Shown in pieces: positions 32,533-40,904 of a DNA stretch of 64,000 bases. Position numbers and translations under genes: made by a program. This DNA comes from Candidatus Bathyarchaeota archaeon. GTDB taxonomy: Archaea > Thermoproteota > Bathyarchaeia > JAPDIZ01. How positions within the stretch are numbered: the first letter of the stretch is position 1; the number at the start of each line of letters is the position of its first letter. The notes under the pieces are model-generated. The model was not told the DNA's origin. It searched no databases and worked only from the letters and a program-made list of their open reading frames with translations. Where the stretch lies: contig JAPDIZ010000002.1 of NCBI GenBank assembly GCA_029259355.1, positions 496,001 to 560,000 of the forward strand. Direction: 5' to 3'.

Positions 32533-33461
32533 CAGATCTCACCCATCGACTTTAACGCCTCGATAACTCTTTGCGCGATCATGACGCCGACAGCTTTCTG
32601 CGCCTCGCGAGTCTCAGAGCCTATATGCGGAGTACATATCACCTTGGGGTGCTTTATTAATTCCGTGTTTGTCGGAGGCTCTACCTCGTAGACATCGAGA
32701 GCGGCTCCAGCGATCCACCCCTCATTTAAGGCCTTGAGAAGCGCCTTCTCATCGACTATGGAGCCCCTAGCCGTGTTGATTAGGAAGGCTGTGGGCTTCA
32801 TCATCCTAAGCCTTTCCTCGTTGATCAGGTGGTGAGTTTCGTCGGAGTATGTAGCATGTATAGACAAGAAGTCAGATTCACGGAGAAGCTCTTCTAGTGA
32901 CGCCTCCTTTGCATTTACCTCCTTGCAGCCCTTTATGTCCTCACTCTTTTCTTTAACAAGAACCCTCATCCCAAAAGCTGCTGCTATTCTCGCTACTTTT
33001 TCGCCTATGTTTCCACAGCCTATCAGGCCTAGCGTTTTTCCCCTAAGCTCAACGCCCCTAAACTTTGACTTCTCCCACTTACCCTCCTTCATGCTCGCGT
33101 TTGCGTCGTAGAGCTTTCTGGCAAGCGCTATCATAAACCCGATGGTTAGCTCAGCAACCGACTCCGAAGGCGCCTCCGGGGTGTTGACGACTACAATGCC
33201 ACGTCTCTCGGCTTCGTCTATGTCTATGTTATCCAGCCCCACACCTGCTCTGCCGATCACCTTCAGCCTCTTGGCTTGGTCCAAGACCTCCTTAGTCACC
33301 TTGGTCCGGCTCCTCACAATCAGCACGTCGTAGTCCGCAATAGCCTCTAGCAGCTCCTCTTTGGATAGGTTTAGCCTAATGTCTACCGAGATCCCAGCAT
33401 CTCTAAGCACCCAAATACCTTCCTCATCAATAGGGTCGGTTACGAGCGCTCTTATAGCCAT
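32532..33461 (-). CDS. serA: D-3-phosphoglycerate dehydrogenase-like 2-hydroxyacid dehydrogenase
   Basis: A 309-residue NAD-dependent dehydrogenase, first step of serine synthesis if it is Ser[40 protein letters not shown], the Rossmann motif [31 protein letters not shown] (catalytic Arg) and [12 protein letters not shown] (catalytic His) are all there. No ACT domain follows. The track adds 69 upstream codons that run into the ychF promoter; ATG 33461 ([15 protein letters not shown]) fits the family. Glyoxylate or other hydroxyacid specificity is possible. Confidence 0.88.
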   Translation of the reverse strand: MAIRALVTDPIDEEGIWVLRDAGISVDIRLNLSKEELLEAIADYDVLIVRSRTKVTKEVLDQAKRLKVIGRAGVGLDNIDIDEAERRGIVVVNTPEAPSESVAELTIGFMIALARKLYDANASMKEGKWEKSKFRGVELRGKTLGLIGCGNIGEKVARIAAAFGMRVLVKEKSEDIKGCKEVNAKEASLEELLRESDFLSIHATYSDETHHLINEERLRMMKPTAFLINTARGSIVDEKALLKALNEGWIAGAALDVYEVEPPTNTELIKHPKVICTPHIGSETREAQKAVGVMIAQRVIEALKSMGEI

Positions 33462-33520
33462 ACGAATGGTGTCACCGCTTCTCGCCGTGCATGCGTGGGC
33501 AGATAGTGTTGCCACTTGAC

Positions 33521-33562
33521 TATTTAATCTTATTCCTAGGTTAAGCGGTTGCTTTAAGTAAG
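33521..33562. promoter_or_regulatory. Divergent promoter region between serA and ychF
   Basis: Minus strand: gattaaata (33521-33529) lies about 60 nt before serA ATG. Plus strand: gctttaagta (33553-33562) lies about 40 nt before the ychF ATG. Both look like TATA boxes; pattern call only. Confidence 0.4.
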
Positions 33563-33597
33563 CAGTTGGACGATTTGTTCTGCAAGGTAGGCGGTCT

Positions 33598-34803
33598 ATG
33601 CAGATAGGAATTGTGGGGAAGCCCAACGTAGGCAAGAGCACGTTCTTCAGCGCCTCCACCTTAGCCACTGTTCCGATAGCTAATTACCCCTTCACAACGG
33701 TCGAGCCCAACAAAGGCGTAGGCTATGCTCGCATCAAGTGCGTGTGCGAGGAGTTTGGGGTTGAAGACAATCCTGTCAACTCTATCTGCATCAATGGGAT
33801 AAGGCTTGTTCCAGTTGAGCTAGTGGACTGCGCAGGCCTTGTTCCTGGAGCTTGGATGGGTAGGGGCTTGGGAAACCGCTTCCTCGACGAGATAAGGAGA
33901 GCAGATGCCCTCCTACACATAGTCGACGCCTCAGGCGGAACTGACATAGAGGGGAGGCCATGCGAGCCGGGAGCGCACGATCCGCTGGAGGACATCGAGT
34001 TCTTAGATAGAGAACTCGCTATGTGGGTGGTTCAAATTATCAAGCGCGACTGGGGGAAAGTCTCTAGGAGAGCTGAGATGTCTGGTGAAGATCTTGCCTC
34101 GCTGCTAGAGACTAGGCTAAGCGGCTTAGCCATAACTAGGCACCACATCGTGTCAGCGCTGAAAAAAAGCGACCTAGCTGGGGTTGGGCCTACCTCTTGG
34201 ACAGACGAGCAGCTCGCCAGCTTCACCCACCACTTAATCAAGATTTCGAAACCTATGGTCATAGTAGCTAACAAGATAGACGTGCCAGAGTCTAAGGAGA
34301 ACTATGAAAAGATTGTTGACGCTGGCTACAGAGTCGTACCGTACTGCGCTGAAGCTGAGCTCGCGCTTAGGAGGGCAGCTGAGCGAAAACTCATTAACTA
34401 CATCCCTGGAGACTCTGACTTCGAGCTACTGAAGCCTGAGGAACTTACCTCGCAGCAAAAGAAGGCTTTGGAGCTGATAAGGGAGAGGGTACTAAGTAAG
34501 TACAGATCCACTGGGGTTGTGGAGGCAATAAACACTGCAGTATTCGAGCTCCTCCAGATGATCGCGGTTTATCCAGTGGAAGACCCCGTAAAGCTTTGCG
34601 ACCACGAAGGCAGGGTTTTGCCTGATGTTTACCTAGTTCCAAAGGGAACGACCGCGCGACAGCTTGCGTACAGAATACATACAGAGCTGGGGGAAACATT
34701 TATTCACGCTATAGACGCGAGGACCAAGATGAGGCTGTCGGAGGACTACCAGCTAAGGGATAGAGACGTCATCACCATAGTCTCTGCCAAGAAACGAGGC
34801 TAG
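33598..34803 (+). CDS. ychF: YchF/OLA1-type ribosome-associated NTPase
   Basis: A 401-residue Obg-family GTPase/ATPase. GIVGKPNVGKST (4-15) is G1, DCAGLVPGA with the extended loop is G3, VANKIDVPES is G4, and the last 70 residues are a TGS domain (YPVEDP...LPDVYLVPKGTTARQLAYRIHTELGETFIHAIDARTKMRLSEDYQLRDRDVITIVSA). The insert between G1 and G3 is the usual archaeal form. Preceded by ggtaggcgg. It probably acts on ribosomes; precise role unknown. Confidence 0.92.
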   Translation: MQIGIVGKPNVGKSTFFSASTLATVPIANYPFTTVEPNKGVGYARIKCVCEEFGVEDNPVNSICINGIRLVPVELVDCAGLVPGAWMGRGLGNRFLDEIRRADALLHIVDASGGTDIEGRPCEPGAHDPLEDIEFLDRELAMWVVQIIKRDWGKVSRRAEMSGEDLASLLETRLSGLAITRHHIVSALKKSDLAGVGPTSWTDEQLASFTHHLIKISKPMVIVANKIDVPESKENYEKIVDAGYRVVPYCAEAELALRRAAERKLINYIPGDSDFELLKPEELTSQQKKALELIRERVLSKYRSTGVVEAINTAVFELLQMIAVYPVEDPVKLCDHEGRVLPDVYLVPKGTTARQLAYRIHTELGETFIHAIDARTKMRLSEDYQLRDRDVITIVSAKKRG

Positions 34804-35153
34804 TCCTCTGAGTCGAAGTACCCAGTTATCCTAAAGTAATAGCCCTCTTCCTTGTGTGAGCCAAAGCTCTTCAGCCCCTTCTCCCTAAGCTGCTTACGAA
34901 GCTGCTCAGCGTATTCGCTGGAGATTTCCCCACGCCTTTCGCAGTAATCGATAACTTCGAGAGCTTGCTCCTCGGTCTCAGCGCGTCTAATGAAGTCAAT
35001 CACGTCGGGAGAGTATCCCCTTAGGTCAGCCACTCGTTCCCCCGCCTCAGAATTCAGCCTAACCGAATCTATGCGGATGCTAGAGACGCCTTCCTCAAGC
35101 TCGCGATAGAGGTTCGGAAACATCTTGCGAAACCTTTCTCTATCGAACTCCAT
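34800..35153 (-). CDS. DUF2095 family protein
   Basis: A 117-residue archaeal protein I assign to DUF2095. MEFDRERFRKMFPNLYRELEEGVSSIRIDSVR is the typical start and GYSPDVIDFIRRAETEEQALEVIDYCERRGEISSEYAEQLRKQL the middle; the end GSHKEEGYYFRITGYF is also characteristic. Soluble, acidic, no known activity. It overlaps the end of convergent ychF by 4 nt. Confidence 0.75.
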   Translation of the reverse strand: MEFDRERFRKMFPNLYRELEEGVSSIRIDSVRLNSEAGERVADLRGYSPDVIDFIRRAETEEQALEVIDYCERRGEISSEYAEQLRKQLREKGLKSFGSHKEEGYYFRITGYFDSED

Positions 35154-35200
35154 CTACCGACACCGCTGCCAGCGAAGTGCTGACGATAGGCTTATTGGGA

Positions 35201-36700
35201 CTACGGCTTTATAAAGCCCCATGGCCTGTCCCCACCGCTCCACTTCTCTAAAGCCAATTCGAGGGAGAGCCCCCTCCTCCTAAGCGCGGCTCTCCACGCG
35301 CCTAGGCCCCCACCACGCTCAACAACCTCCTCGATCACATCAGCTACGGACGAGTCTGCCCTAGACAGGATAGACTGAATCAAGGCTCTTCTGGGGTCGT
35401 AGAGCTCGACAACCACTCTTCTATCGGCTTGAAGCGCTTTCCTCAGCTGATCCATGCGAGACCTCAGCTCGTGAAGAGGCGGAGGGTTGTAGTTCTCTAG
35501 CGGGGTATGAGGCTTCGGGACTAGGGGGGCAACGCTTATCCTCACAGACTCTCTGAGCCCGAAGAGCTGAGCAGCTTTTCTAGCTAGCTCAACTATAGCG
35601 TCTACATCAGCTGAGGTTTCTCCGGGTACGCCAACCATGAAGTACATCTTGACCCCGTGGAAACCCGCCTCCTTCGCCGCTTTCAGAGCAGTCCAAAGCT
35701 CCTCGTCAGAGATGTCCTTGCCCAAAGCCTCTCTAAGGGCTTCACTTCCTGTTTCGGGAGCTATGGTCAGAACTCGCTCCCCTCCTTTAGAGAGGAGCTT
35801 GGCCAACTCCTCGGTGATGGCGTCAGCCCTTATGGAGGGTATGGTTAGGCGAAGCCCCTTAGACACCACGTACTCGATAAGATCCAGCAGCTTCGGGTAA
35901 TCGCCCACTGCAGCACCTATGAGCGAAACCGCACCAACCCTTGTCAGCTCGACGCCTTCGTCTATCAGCTCCACCAGCTTCTCGAGAGATCTGAGGCGAA
36001 AGGGGGCACCCACCCGCTTAATCAAGCAGAACCTGCAGCTACGTGGACATCCTCTAGAGACCTCTACCTTGAACGAGGCATCGAAGACGGGAGCTAGCTT
36101 GTGGCCGTGAGGAGCCTTAACAATAAGCTGTGAGGTGGGGAAGGGAGCATCATCTAGCCGCTTCACGTAGACGCGACTAATTCTCTCCCGATCCAGCCCC
36201 GGAACGTATACGCCTTTGACGCTAGCCAGCTCTTCAAGAGATCGGTTGATGAGAGCATCTACCAGCTCGTCTCGGATAGGCTCGACTTCTCCGATAACGA
36301 AGGCGTCTACAAACTCTGAGAGAGGCAGCGGATTTTCCGCTGCACAAGGGCCTCCAGCGATTATTAGGGGGTATTCTCCACCCTCTCTATGTCTCCTCCT
36401 AGGGGGTATCTTAGCCTGTTTTAGTGCTGAAACCACGTTTACGTAGTCTTCCTCGTACTGTAGAGTGAAGGCTACTACGTCGAATCGGCGCAGACTTTGG
36501 CCTGACTCCAGGCTCTTCGGAGCTTCCTGTCCCACGCGGTGAAAAACCCTTTCACAAGCTACGAGAGGGTGGCTGTTGAAGAGCCAGTACAGAAGCGGGA
36601 TGGTTAAGCCACTCATTCCCACGCGGTACTCGCTTGGGTAGCAGAGTGCCATCCTAAGCGATACGCGGCGCCAATCCTTTTTCACAACGTTTAGCTCCAA
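35201..36700 (-). CDS. Radical SAM protein with N-terminal B12-binding-like region
   Basis: About 500 residues. VSRGCPRSCRFCLIKRVGAPFRLRS near the middle holds the CxxxCxxC cluster motif, followed by LIGAAVGDYPKLLDLIEYV, RADAITEELAKLL, APETGSEALREALGKDI and KMYFMVGVPGET, the barrel strands of the YgiQ/MiaB-like radical SAM group. The N-terminal 170 residues (ALCYPSEYRVGMSGLTIPLLYWLFN... VDAFVIGEVEPI) resemble the B12-binding-type domain of that group. Reaction unknown. The track start overlaps glmU; TTG 36700 after gaagaggtt leaves a 16-nt gap. Confidence 0.85.
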   Translation of the reverse strand: MELNVVKKDWRRVSLRMALCYPSEYRVGMSGLTIPLLYWLFNSHPLVACERVFHRVGQEAPKSLESGQSLRRFDVVAFTLQYEEDYVNVVSALKQAKIPPRRRHREGGEYPLIIAGGPCAAENPLPLSEFVDAFVIGEVEPIRDELVDALINRSLEELASVKGVYVPGLDRERISRVYVKRLDDAPFPTSQLIVKAPHGHKLAPVFDASFKVEVSRGCPRSCRFCLIKRVGAPFRLRSLEKLVELIDEGVELTRVGAVSLIGAAVGDYPKLLDLIEYVVSKGLRLTIPSIRADAITEELAKLLSKGGERVLTIAPETGSEALREALGKDISDEELWTALKAAKEAGFHGVKMYFMVGVPGETSADVDAIVELARKAAQLFGLRESVRISVAPLVPKPHTPLENYNPPPLHELRSRMDQLRKALQADRRVVVELYDPRRALIQSILSRADSSVADVIEEVVERGGGLGAWRAALRRRGLSLELALEKWSGGDRPWGFIKP

Positions 36701-36716
36701 AACCTCTTCTCGCCGA

Positions 36717-37988
36717 CTACTTTTCGGCGAACTCGAGGACGCCCACCTGCCTATACGCAAAAACCCCCTCTGGGATATCTCTATCGACGAGGGTGTGAGC
36801 AGCGATCCAGCTGTTGCAGCCTACGACAACGCCAGGCATGAAGCTTACGCCTATCCCAGTCTTTACATAGTCGCCTATGACTACACCAAACTTCCTCCGC
36901 CCACTGTCCATCCTTTTCCCATCAACAGCAACCTTCACGGAGGCGTCGTCTAGGCGCAGGTTCGCCACTATGGTGCCTGCTCCGAGGTTGCACCCCTCTC
37001 CAATGATGCTGTCGCCCACGTAGGATAGGTGGGGGATGTGAGTACCCCTCATCACGATGCTGTTCTTAACCTCGCAAGAAGCCCCAACCCTAACGTCTTC
37101 GCAAAGCGAGGTGTGGGGGCGTAAGTAGGCGTTTGGCCCCACCACACACCCCCTCCCCACGTAGACTGGTCCCTGGATGAAGGTGCCTGGAAGAACCTTC
37201 GCCCCCTCCTCTACGACGACACCTCCCTCGACGCTTGCGCTTGGCGACACCTCTCCCTCAACTCTGGGTTGCTGCTTCCCCAGAGCAAGCTCGTTGGCTC
37301 TGAGGAGATCCCAAGGCCTTCCAACATCGACCCAGCTCTCAGCACCCACCTCTACGACTTTGACGCGCTCCCCCTGCGACACATACTGGCAAATAGCTTG
37401 TGTGAGCTCGTACTCCCCTCGTGGAGAGGGGGGCACTTCTCCAGCGTATCTGAGAAACTCTTTGTGGAGGAGGTATATGCCCGCGTTTACCAAGCCGGGT
37501 TGGGGGGATGTAGGCTTCTCCTCTATGTCGAGTAAGTAGCCGTCTTGATCGGCTTTAACCAGCCCATACTGGCGAGCATCGCTTACCCGCACAGCTGATA
37601 AAACCATCTCTCCGCTAGCTTGCCACTCATTCAACACCTTTTCGATGACACCTCTCTCAACCCAAAGGTCTCCGTAGACCAAGAGGAAGTCGTCGTCTAC
37701 TAGAGCAGAGGCTTTTCTGAGAGCATCTGCTGTGCCCAAGGGGGGTTCCTGAACAGCGTAAGCGATCTCCAGCCCTATGCGCTCTCCATCACCGAAGTAA
37801 GACTCCACCATCTCCTTTTTGTGGCCAACTAGCAGCACAACTCTTCGAATCCCACATAGGTGTATGGCTTCGAGGAGGTGTTGCAAAAGCGGCTTGCCCC
37901 CCACGGGAAGCATGGCTTTGGGGCGGTTTCTCGTAAGAGGCCTAAGCCTCTTGCCTTCACCAGCTGCAAACACCACAGCAATTACCAA
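36717..37988 (-). CDS. glmU: Bifunctional sugar-1-phosphate nucleotidylyltransferase/acetyltransferase (GlmU-like)
   Basis: A 423-residue protein that likely acetylates GlcN-1-P and makes UDP-GlcNAc. AVVFAAGEGKRLRPLTRNRPKAMLPVGGKPLLQHLLEAI is the nucleotidyltransferase start; VYGDLWVERG and DIEEKPTSP follow. From about residue 245 the hexapeptide left-handed beta-helix begins (VEGGVVVEEGAKVLPGTFIQGPVYVGRGCVVGPNAYLRP...). It is 2 nt from the phosphosugar mutase gene, so the two act in one pathway. Glucose or other sugar specificity cannot be excluded. Confidence 0.88.
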   Translation of the reverse strand: MVIAVVFAAGEGKRLRPLTRNRPKAMLPVGGKPLLQHLLEAIHLCGIRRVVLLVGHKKEMVESYFGDGERIGLEIAYAVQEPPLGTADALRKASALVDDDFLLVYGDLWVERGVIEKVLNEWQASGEMVLSAVRVSDARQYGLVKADQDGYLLDIEEKPTSPQPGLVNAGIYLLHKEFLRYAGEVPPSPRGEYELTQAICQYVSQGERVKVVEVGAESWVDVGRPWDLLRANELALGKQQPRVEGEVSPSASVEGGVVVEEGAKVLPGTFIQGPVYVGRGCVVGPNAYLRPHTSLCEDVRVGASCEVKNSIVMRGTHIPHLSYVGDSIIGEGCNLGAGTIVANLRLDDASVKVAVDGKRMDSGRRKFGVVIGDYVKTGIGVSFMPGVVVGCNSWIAAHTLVDRDIPEGVFAYRQVGVLEFAEK

Positions 37989-37990
37989 GC

Positions 37991-39334
37991 TCAGCTCACC
38001 ACAGCCCTCTCTACAAGCTCCCTAACCCTATCTAAGAGGGACTTACAAGCTTCAGCATCCACCGCCTCAGCGGTTATCCTAAGGATAGGCTCTGTGCCCG
38101 AGGGCCTAACCAGCACCCAACCCTCCTCCACCTTAACCCAGACTCCGTCAAGCTCCAAAACCTTTTTAGGAGGCCCTATTGCTTCTGGCAGCTCCTTCTT
38201 CAACCTCTCCATCACGCGAGGCTTAAGCTCATCGGAACACCTAACCTTCGATCTCTGGATCGGGTAAGATGGAACGTCGGCGACGAACTCGGAGATGGAG
38301 ATGCCTCGAGAGATCGATGCCTTGAGTATCCTCACTGCGGAGAGAATTCCGTCGGGGCACGGGTTTTTATCTGGGTGTATCCAAGCTCCAGAAGGCTCTC
38401 CCCCAAAAACAGCTCCTGCTCTACGGATTTCCCTTAACACGTTTACGTCACCCACTGGGCAGCGCACAACTCTCCCACCTCGAGAAGCGACGTACCTATC
38501 GATGCACATCGAAGCATCTACAGGCACTACCACAACCCCGCCTCCACAGACGTGAGCAGCGTATGCTGCCAAGAGCCTGTCTGGGTCTACGAACCTCCCG
38601 CATTCATCAATTACCGCGACTCTATCAGCATCTCCATCGAAGGCTATGGCTGCGTCGGCGCCCCACTTAAAAACAACCTTTTCAAGGTATTTGAGAGAAT
38701 GCCCATCGGGCTCTGGCCTCCTCCCCGGAAAGAAACCATCGAAGAACGCATTTACTGAGAAGACTTTGCACCCCATTCTGGAGAAGGCTTCGGGAGCGAC
38801 TGCAGAAGCAGCACCATTAGCTGGGTCTACGACCAGCTTTGCTCCATCGAGCTCCGCTCCCTCCTCAACTAGCATGTCGAGATAACCCGAAATGCTTTGC
38901 TCATTCACCCGTCCAAGCTCCGCCCAGCTTGCTCTTCGCGCTTTTTTGGCGTAGACTAATTCCTCAACCTTTTCCTCCTCTTCTCTCCCCAAAGCCTCTC
39001 CAAAGCTGTTGAACACTTTTATTCCATTGTACTCTGGAGGATTATGAGAAGCAGTTACCATCACCCCATACCTCGCGCCCACTTCTCTCGTAGTAAACGC
39101 TAGCGCAGGCGTGGGAGCTACGCCAAGCAGATAAACTGAGCACCCGGTAGATAGGAGGCCGGAAACAAGCGCTTTCTCCAACATGTAACTAGAGGTTCGG
39201 GTGTCTCGAGCGACAGCCACCAAACCCGCTTCCGCCAACGCTCCCACAGCTTCTCCAACAGAAAGCGCGAGCTGAGGAGTGAGGAATTGGTTAGCCAGCC
39301 CCCTTATTCCAGATGTTCCAAAGAGCTTGGACAA
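37991..39334 (-). CDS. glmM: Phosphoglucosamine mutase/phosphomannomutase family protein
   Basis: A 447-residue alpha-D-phosphohexomutase. KLFGTSGIRGLANQFLTP start, VMVTASHNPPEYNGIKVFN with the phosphorylated serine near 93-108, AFDGDADRVAVIDECGRF metal loop (near 240), GEPSGAWIHPDKNPCPDGI sugar-binding loop, and VRPSGTEPILRITAEA phosphate-binding end. Next to the GlmU-like gene it most likely converts GlcN-6-P to GlcN-1-P. Confidence 0.9.
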   Translation of the reverse strand: MSKLFGTSGIRGLANQFLTPQLALSVGEAVGALAEAGLVAVARDTRTSSYMLEKALVSGLLSTGCSVYLLGVAPTPALAFTTREVGARYGVMVTASHNPPEYNGIKVFNSFGEALGREEEEKVEELVYAKKARRASWAELGRVNEQSISGYLDMLVEEGAELDGAKLVVDPANGAASAVAPEAFSRMGCKVFSVNAFFDGFFPGRRPEPDGHSLKYLEKVVFKWGADAAIAFDGDADRVAVIDECGRFVDPDRLLAAYAAHVCGGGVVVVPVDASMCIDRYVASRGGRVVRCPVGDVNVLREIRRAGAVFGGEPSGAWIHPDKNPCPDGILSAVRILKASISRGISISEFVADVPSYPIQRSKVRCSDELKPRVMERLKKELPEAIGPPKKVLELDGVWVKVEEGWVLVRPSGTEPILRITAEAVDAEACKSLLDRVRELVERAVVS

Positions 39335-39349
39335 CTCGCTACACCCGCT

Positions 39350-39976
39350 CTAAGTGGGTATAAACCTGCGAAGAGGGTCTTCCGACAACACCCTCTTCAG
39401 CTGCTGAAGGGTGAGGCCGGTTATCCTATCGCCAAATATATCGCAAAACCTCACCTTATTAACCCAGTCACTAGGCCTAACAAGCACTTCCACATCAAAC
39501 CCACACAAAGATCGAGTGAGTATTTGGATGGTAACGTCTTCGCCGCAGCTATGTGGTAGAACAACTTCTTTAACAGAGAGCATGGGGTAGCCAGCAGAAA
39601 TCAGAGCGTTGACTACGCGCTGAGGATCTTCGCAGAAAACCTCTATGTCGATATCGCTTCCCTTGTGAGCCAAACCCCTCCACACGCTGCCGATAAGCCG
39701 TGGGTTGAAGTCCTTTAGAGCTTCCATAACCGAGAGCGCATCTCTTCTCATCTCTACTAGGAGCTTGTCTCTCTGAGCTCCCTCTACTTCGTCGATGAGC
39801 TTATCTAGCTGCTGCGCAACCTCAGCGTTTGAAGGAATCAGTCTGTAGCCAAGAGCTTTGGCAGCCATCTCCTTTGCCTGCTTATACTCGTGAGCTACGC
39901 GGCTGTAGAGTAGCTTAGCAGCTTCTCGAGCTATTCTTTGCCTAACATCCTCTCTTTGTCGGCTAAACGCGTACAT
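39350..39976 (-). CDS. Predicted nucleotidyltransferase
   Basis: A 208-residue protein of the archaeal minimal nucleotidyltransferase type. LIGSVWRGLAHKGSDIDIEVFCEDPQRVVNALISAGY carries the G-S...DxD motif of the pol-beta superfamily, preceded by a helical region (about 1-85). The end TGLTLQQLKRVLSEDPLRRF is helical. Target unknown; such proteins occur near ribosomal and sugar genes. ATG 39976 just after rps3ae with a 9-nt gap. Confidence 0.75.
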   Translation of the reverse strand: MYAFSRQREDVRQRIAREAAKLLYSRVAHEYKQAKEMAAKALGYRLIPSNAEVAQQLDKLIDEVEGAQRDKLLVEMRRDALSVMEALKDFNPRLIGSVWRGLAHKGSDIDIEVFCEDPQRVVNALISAGYPMLSVKEVVLPHSCGEDVTIQILTRSLCGFDVEVLVRPSDWVNKVRFCDIFGDRITGLTLQQLKRVLSEDPLRRFIPT

Positions 39977-39985
39977 CGGCTACTC

Positions 39986-40612
39986 CTAAGAAGCAGCAGC
40001 GACTTGCTGCACAGCTGCGAGCGCAACCTCTTCTGGGTAGCTGAGCAGCTTCGACTTCCTAACCCCTACGTGCCTAAGCGGCACAATCTTCTTCGCTTCG
40101 TTGTATATGTCGGAGGCTATCTTGCCCAGCACAGCTTCCTGCACGAACTGGTCAAAGTTTAGAGAAGCTGCCTTCGCCTCAACTATCTGCTTCATAATCG
40201 CTCGGATAGCTTTCTCCTGAGAAGTCTTTATGCGGTGTGTAGAGAAGGCCACCACCGAGACCCTGAGCTTGTAGCCATCTTTAGTGGTTATGTCGAATAT
40301 CCCGTCGATGCGGGAGCTACCTCTCCTAACCAAGCTCCTCAGGTAGTCGCGGGAGTACTCATGCCCCTTGAAAACGGTGTATGCGTTAGTTCCTCTGACA
40401 TCGATTACCTGAAAGTACAGCTTAAGGTATTGGTGAGCGAATTCCCCAGTTATCTCATAGAGCGTCGTCTCGACGACTCGCTTAAGCATGTGCTCGGGGG
40501 TTGCGGCTGGGATTAGCGCTATCTCCTTGCCTCCGAAGTATGGCGGGGTGATGACGGAGTACCAAGTCTTTGCTCTCCACTTATCTCTGAGCCTTCTCGA
40601 CCTAGACGACAA
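39986..40612 (-). CDS. rps3ae: Ribosomal protein S3Ae
   Basis: A 208-residue small-subunit protein. DKWRAKTWYSVITPPYFGGKEIALIPAATPEHMLKRVVETTLYEITGEFAHQYLKLYFQVIDVRGTNAYTVFKGHEYSRDYLRSLVRRGSSRIDGIFDITTKDGYKLRVSVVAFSTHRIKTSQEKAIRAIMKQIV is nearly the whole S3Ae family profile. Stands in the order pcc1-rps3ae-nucleotidyltransferase. Confidence 0.95.
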   Translation of the reverse strand: MSSRSRRLRDKWRAKTWYSVITPPYFGGKEIALIPAATPEHMLKRVVETTLYEITGEFAHQYLKLYFQVIDVRGTNAYTVFKGHEYSRDYLRSLVRRGSSRIDGIFDITTKDGYKLRVSVVAFSTHRIKTSQEKAIRAIMKQIVEAKAASLNFDQFVQEAVLGKIASDIYNEAKKIVPLRHVGVRKSKLLSYPEEVALAAVQQVAAAS

Positions 40613-40656
40613 CTGTGTTCACCCTTAGCAGCTACCACACAGGAAAAACCTTGGCT

Positions 40657-40890
40657 TTAAAGCTTTGTGCTCTCTAAGGCTTTGAGCGTTTTCTCAGAGA
40701 TCTGCATACACCAGAGGATGTCGTCTACTGCGACTATTAACTTCTCAAGCCCCCCCGTATATGAGACCGAAATCTCCACTGACTCGCCCTCTACCCTAGT
40801 CTCTATATGCATCCCCTCGGGAGCGTCCACGTTGTCTGGGGAGATCGCTCTGCACACTGCTAAAGCCTCCTCCTCGTTTTGATACCGCAC
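40657..40890 (-). CDS. pcc1: KEOPS complex subunit Pcc1
   Basis: 77 residues in the track. EEEALAVCRAISPDNVDAPEGMHIETRVEGESVEISVSYTGGLEKLIVAVDDILWCMQISEKTL is a classic Pcc1 pattern (helix, PDN turn, two strands, C-terminal helix). Pcc1 dimerises and bridges two Kae1 units in tRNA t6A synthesis. Homologues usually have an earlier strand; the sequence just before the GTG (LKLKARISVRYQ) would supply it, but I find no standard start codon in frame before it, so the start is uncertain. Located 14 nt after recJ. Confidence 0.85.
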   Translation of the reverse strand: MRYQNEEEALAVCRAISPDNVDAPEGMHIETRVEGESVEISVSYTGGLEKLIVAVDDILWCMQISEKTLKALESTKL

Positions 40891-40904
40891 TGAGATGCGC
40901 GCCT